Part shown: piece by piece, positions 4,894-6,882 of the stretch | Position numbering within the stretch: position 1 is the stretch's first letter | Layout of the letters: the number at the start of each line of letters is the position of its first letter | Assembly (NCBI GenBank): GCA_937910265.1 | Contig: CALEPD010000293.1 | Coordinates: forward strand, 1-6,882 | DNA: 6,882 nt | Direction: 5' to 3' | Source of the DNA: an uncultured Bacteroidales bacterium | GTDB taxonomy: Bacteria > Bacteroidota > Bacteroidia > Bacteroidales > P3 | Position numbers and translations under genes: made by a program | Notes under the pieces: generated by a model | What the model was told of the DNA's origin: nothing | The model's database searches: none | The model's input: the letters and a program-made list of their open reading frames with translations, nothing else

Positions 4894-5904
4894 ATGACTA
4901 AGATATACACGCTGAGAAACAACAACGGAATGGAGGTTGAGGTGACAAACTACGGCGCACGCATTGTGAGGCTGGTGTTTGCGGGAAGAGATGTAGTCAT
5001 GGGATTCGACACTTTGGCGGACTATCTTCCAGAAAACCACCAAACAGATTTCGGCGCGCTGATAGGACGATATGCCAACCGATTGGCAGGCGGACTCGTC
5101 ACCATTGACGGAAAAACCATACAGTTGCCACAAAACAACGGACAGAACTGTCTGCACGGAGGCCCGAACGGGTGGCAATATGCGCTGTTTGAGGTGGTGG
5201 AAGCCAGCGAAAGGGAGCTGCGAATGAGGCTGAAAAGCGAAGACGGAGACAACTGCTTTCCGGGCAACGTGGAGGCCGAAGTGGTGTACAGTATTGACGA
5301 TGAGAATGCCCTGAGGATTGACTACCGTGCTGAAAGCGACCGTACCACAGTGATAAACCTGACGAACCACAGTTATTTCAACCTTGACGGCACCGACGGC
5401 CGGAGCGAGGTGACTACAGTGCACAACCACTGGCTGCAGATAGACGCAGACCTGTACACGCCTGTTGACAGCGAGATGATACCGCTGGCAGCGCATGCCG
5501 ATGTAACAGGCAGCCCGTTTGACTTCAGAAAGGGGAAACGTATAGGCGAGGAGATTGACGCCGACAACGAACAGCTGAGGACAGGCCTTGGATATGACCA
5601 CAATTTTGTGCTCAACACACGAGGCGATGCCAGCCCCCCGTGTGCCCGACTGGAGAGTACAGAAAACGGGATAGGCATGGAAATATACACCACGGCACCA
5701 GGCATGCAGGTGTATACCGGCAATTTTCTTGACGGCGTGAGGGGCAAAGGCGGCACGGTGTACGGCAGACAAGGCGCTGTGTGCCTCGAGACACAGCAAT
5801 ACCCCGATTCGCCCAACAGGAATTGGCCCGAGTCGACAGGATACCTATACAAAGACAAACCATTTACAAGCAGCACAACATTTAAATTCTATAGACATGA
5901 TTGA
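4894..5904 (+). CDS. galM: Aldose 1-epimerase (galactose mutarotase)
   Basis: A 336-residue cytoplasmic mutarotase that interconverts the beta and alpha anomers of galactose (and glucose), supplying alpha-D-galactose to galactokinase. Family blocks in order: NYGARI (19-24), GALIGRYANR (54-63), CLHGG with His88, TNHSYFNL with His159, YDHNF with Asp235 and His236, and CLETQQYPDSPN with Glu299. By position these match His96, His170, Asp243 and catalytic base Glu304 of the Lactococcus lactis enzyme, as I recall its numbering. The length is typical. There is no signal peptide, although some Bacteroidales paralogues are exported. The start at 4894 is set by a strong AAAGGAG and by the usual N-terminus. 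The stop overlaps galK by 8 nt, so the two are one operon. A promoter and a leader of about 118 nt lie upstream. Confidence 0.95.
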   Translation: MTKIYTLRNNNGMEVEVTNYGARIVRLVFAGRDVVMGFDTLADYLPENHQTDFGALIGRYANRLAGGLVTIDGKTIQLPQNNGQNCLHGGPNGWQYALFEVVEASERELRMRLKSEDGDNCFPGNVEAEVVYSIDDENALRIDYRAESDRTTVINLTNHSYFNLDGTDGRSEVTTVHNHWLQIDADLYTPVDSEMIPLAAHADVTGSPFDFRKGKRIGEEIDADNEQLRTGLGYDHNFVLNTRGDASPPCARLESTENGIGMEIYTTAPGMQVYTGNFLDGVRGKGGTVYGRQGAVCLETQQYPDSPNRNWPESTGYLYKDKPFTSSTTFKFYRHD

Positions 5905-6882
5905 CATCAGAATATTATCAGACAAGTTCAAGGAACTGTTCGGAACAGAAGGGACCGCATACAACGCACCCGGCCGTATCAACCTGATTGGAGAACACAC
6001 CGACTACAATGGCGGTTTTGTATTTCCGGGCGCAATTGACAAAAGCATCAGCGCCGTGGTGAAACCCAACGGAAGCGGAAAAGTGAGACTCTATGCCAGC
6101 GACCTGGCGAAGTCGTGCGAGTTTGAAACAGAGGACAACGAGGGTCCCAGCGAAACCCATTTCAGATATGTGTACGGCGTGGTGAAGGAAATGATGGCTG
6201 CGGGAGTGGATGTGGGCGGATTTGACGCAGTGTATGGCGGAGACGTGCCGCTCGGCGCGGGCCTGAGCTCATCGGCCGCACTGGAGAGCTGTTTTGCCTA
6301 CGCGATTGAGGAGATGTTCGGCGAAGGCAAACTCGACCGTATGGCCCTTGCCAAAATAGGGCAGGCCACCGAGCACAAGTATGTGGGGGTGAAATGCGGC
6401 ATTATGGACCAATTTGCATCGATGCACGGCCGCAAGGGCTCGCTGATGCGCATGGACTGTCAGAAAGGCACTTACGAATACTATGACTGGCGACCTGAAG
6501 GTTACCGGCTGGTGCTGATAGACAGCTGTGTGAAGCACGAACTGGTAGGTTCGCCCTACAACGAGAGAAGGGAGAGCTGCGAGCGAGTGGCACAGGCGGC
6601 TGGCGTAGAGAGTTTGCGCGACTGCACTTGGGAAATGCTGGAACAGGTGAAAGCGACTGTGCCGGAGGTGGACTACCGGCGCGCGAAATTTGTGCTGGGT
6701 GAGGAAGAGAGGGTGATGGCTGTGTGCAAAGCGCTGGAAAAGGGCGACTATGAAGCCGTGGGGGCGCAAATGTATCTGACCCACGAGGGGTTGAGTAAAG
6801 ACTATGAGGTTAGTTGCGAAGAGCTGGACTACTTGGTAGAACAGGCACGGAAACACGGTGTTTCGGGCTCACGCATCATGGG
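5897..6882 (+). CDS. galK: Galactokinase, C-terminus cut by window edge
   Basis: A GHMP-family kinase that phosphorylates alpha-D-galactose at C1 with ATP, the first committed step of the Leloir pathway, in the cytoplasm. The frame is open from the ATG at 5897 for 328 codons to the window edge. The galactokinase signature GRINLIGEHTDYNGG spans 26-40, with Arg27 the expected transition-state arginine. The ATP-binding GHMP motif PLGAGLSSSAALE is at 118-130. CGIMDQFAS carries the catalytic aspartate Asp171. The window ends at SGSRIMG (323 onward), the beginning of the third GHMP motif, so roughly 55 residues of a typical 380-390 are missing. The start codon lies inside the end of galM (8-nt overlap) with no good Shine-Dalgarno, which points to translational coupling. 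No galT or sugar transporter is seen; either could lie downstream. Confidence 0.96.
   Translation, partial: MIDIRILSDKFKELFGTEGTAYNAPGRINLIGEHTDYNGGFVFPGAIDKSISAVVKPNGSGKVRLYASDLAKSCEFETEDNEGPSETHFRYVYGVVKEMMAAGVDVGGFDAVYGGDVPLGAGLSSSAALESCFAYAIEEMFGEGKLDRMALAKIGQATEHKYVGVKCGIMDQFASMHGRKGSLMRMDCQKGTYEYYDWRPEGYRLVLIDSCVKHELVGSPYNERRESCERVAQAAGVESLRDCTWEMLEQVKATVPEVDYRRAKFVLGEEERVMAVCKALEKGDYEAVGAQMYLTHEGLSKDYEVSCEELDYLVEQARKHGVSGSRIM

Noticed and set aside
4888..5799. A 303-codon minus-strand frame opposite galM
   Set aside because: It mirrors conserved mutarotase coding sequence and has no recognisable domain.

Overview
The window looks like ordinary chromosome from a member of the Bacteroidales, possibly Prevotella or a relative. 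This rests on an RprX-like histidine kinase, a DUF4254 protein next to a family 9 glycosyltransferase, a superoxide dismutase closest by memory to the Porphyromonas/Bacteroides type, start sites mostly lacking Shine-Dalgarno sequences, and several copies of the Bacteroidetes -7 promoter element TAnnTTTG. Genus is not certain. No mobile element, CRISPR array, tRNA or rRNA was recognised.

Left part (1-1443): a minus-strand gene that begins at 70 and runs off the left edge is divergent from a complete membrane histidine kinase (177-1391), which ends at a strong rho-independent terminator (1415-1443). No response regulator is present, so the kinase appears to be an orphan, at least on this side. 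The divergent intergenic region carries two short inverted repeats.

Middle part (1588-3859, minus strand): read in the direction of transcription, the order is an Fe-type superoxide dismutase (3859-3254), then a DUF4254 protein (3193-2591), then a GT9 heptosyltransferase-like enzyme (2583-1588). The last two are 7 nt apart and probably form one unit for cell-envelope glycan synthesis. A perfect TAnnTTTG element lies 4 nt before the DUF4254 start codon, so that transcript may be leaderless or nearly so.

Right part (4099-6882, plus strand): an outer-membrane lipocalin (Blc-like lipoprotein, 4154-4666) has its own promoter and terminator. Then comes a galactose operon with a promoter at about 4765, a leader of roughly 120 nt, galM (mutarotase, 4894-5904) and galK (galactokinase, from 5897, cut by the right edge). 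galM and galK overlap by 8 nt and are probably translationally coupled. GalM converts beta-D-galactose to the alpha anomer that GalK phosphorylates, so the two are consecutive steps of galactose entry into the Leloir pathway.

I do not see a clearly undescribed multi-gene system. The points most worth a second look are the DUF4254/GT9 pair with its start-proximal promoter, the orphan HAMP-less kinase with a divergent inverted-repeat region, and the repeat-bearing galM leader.
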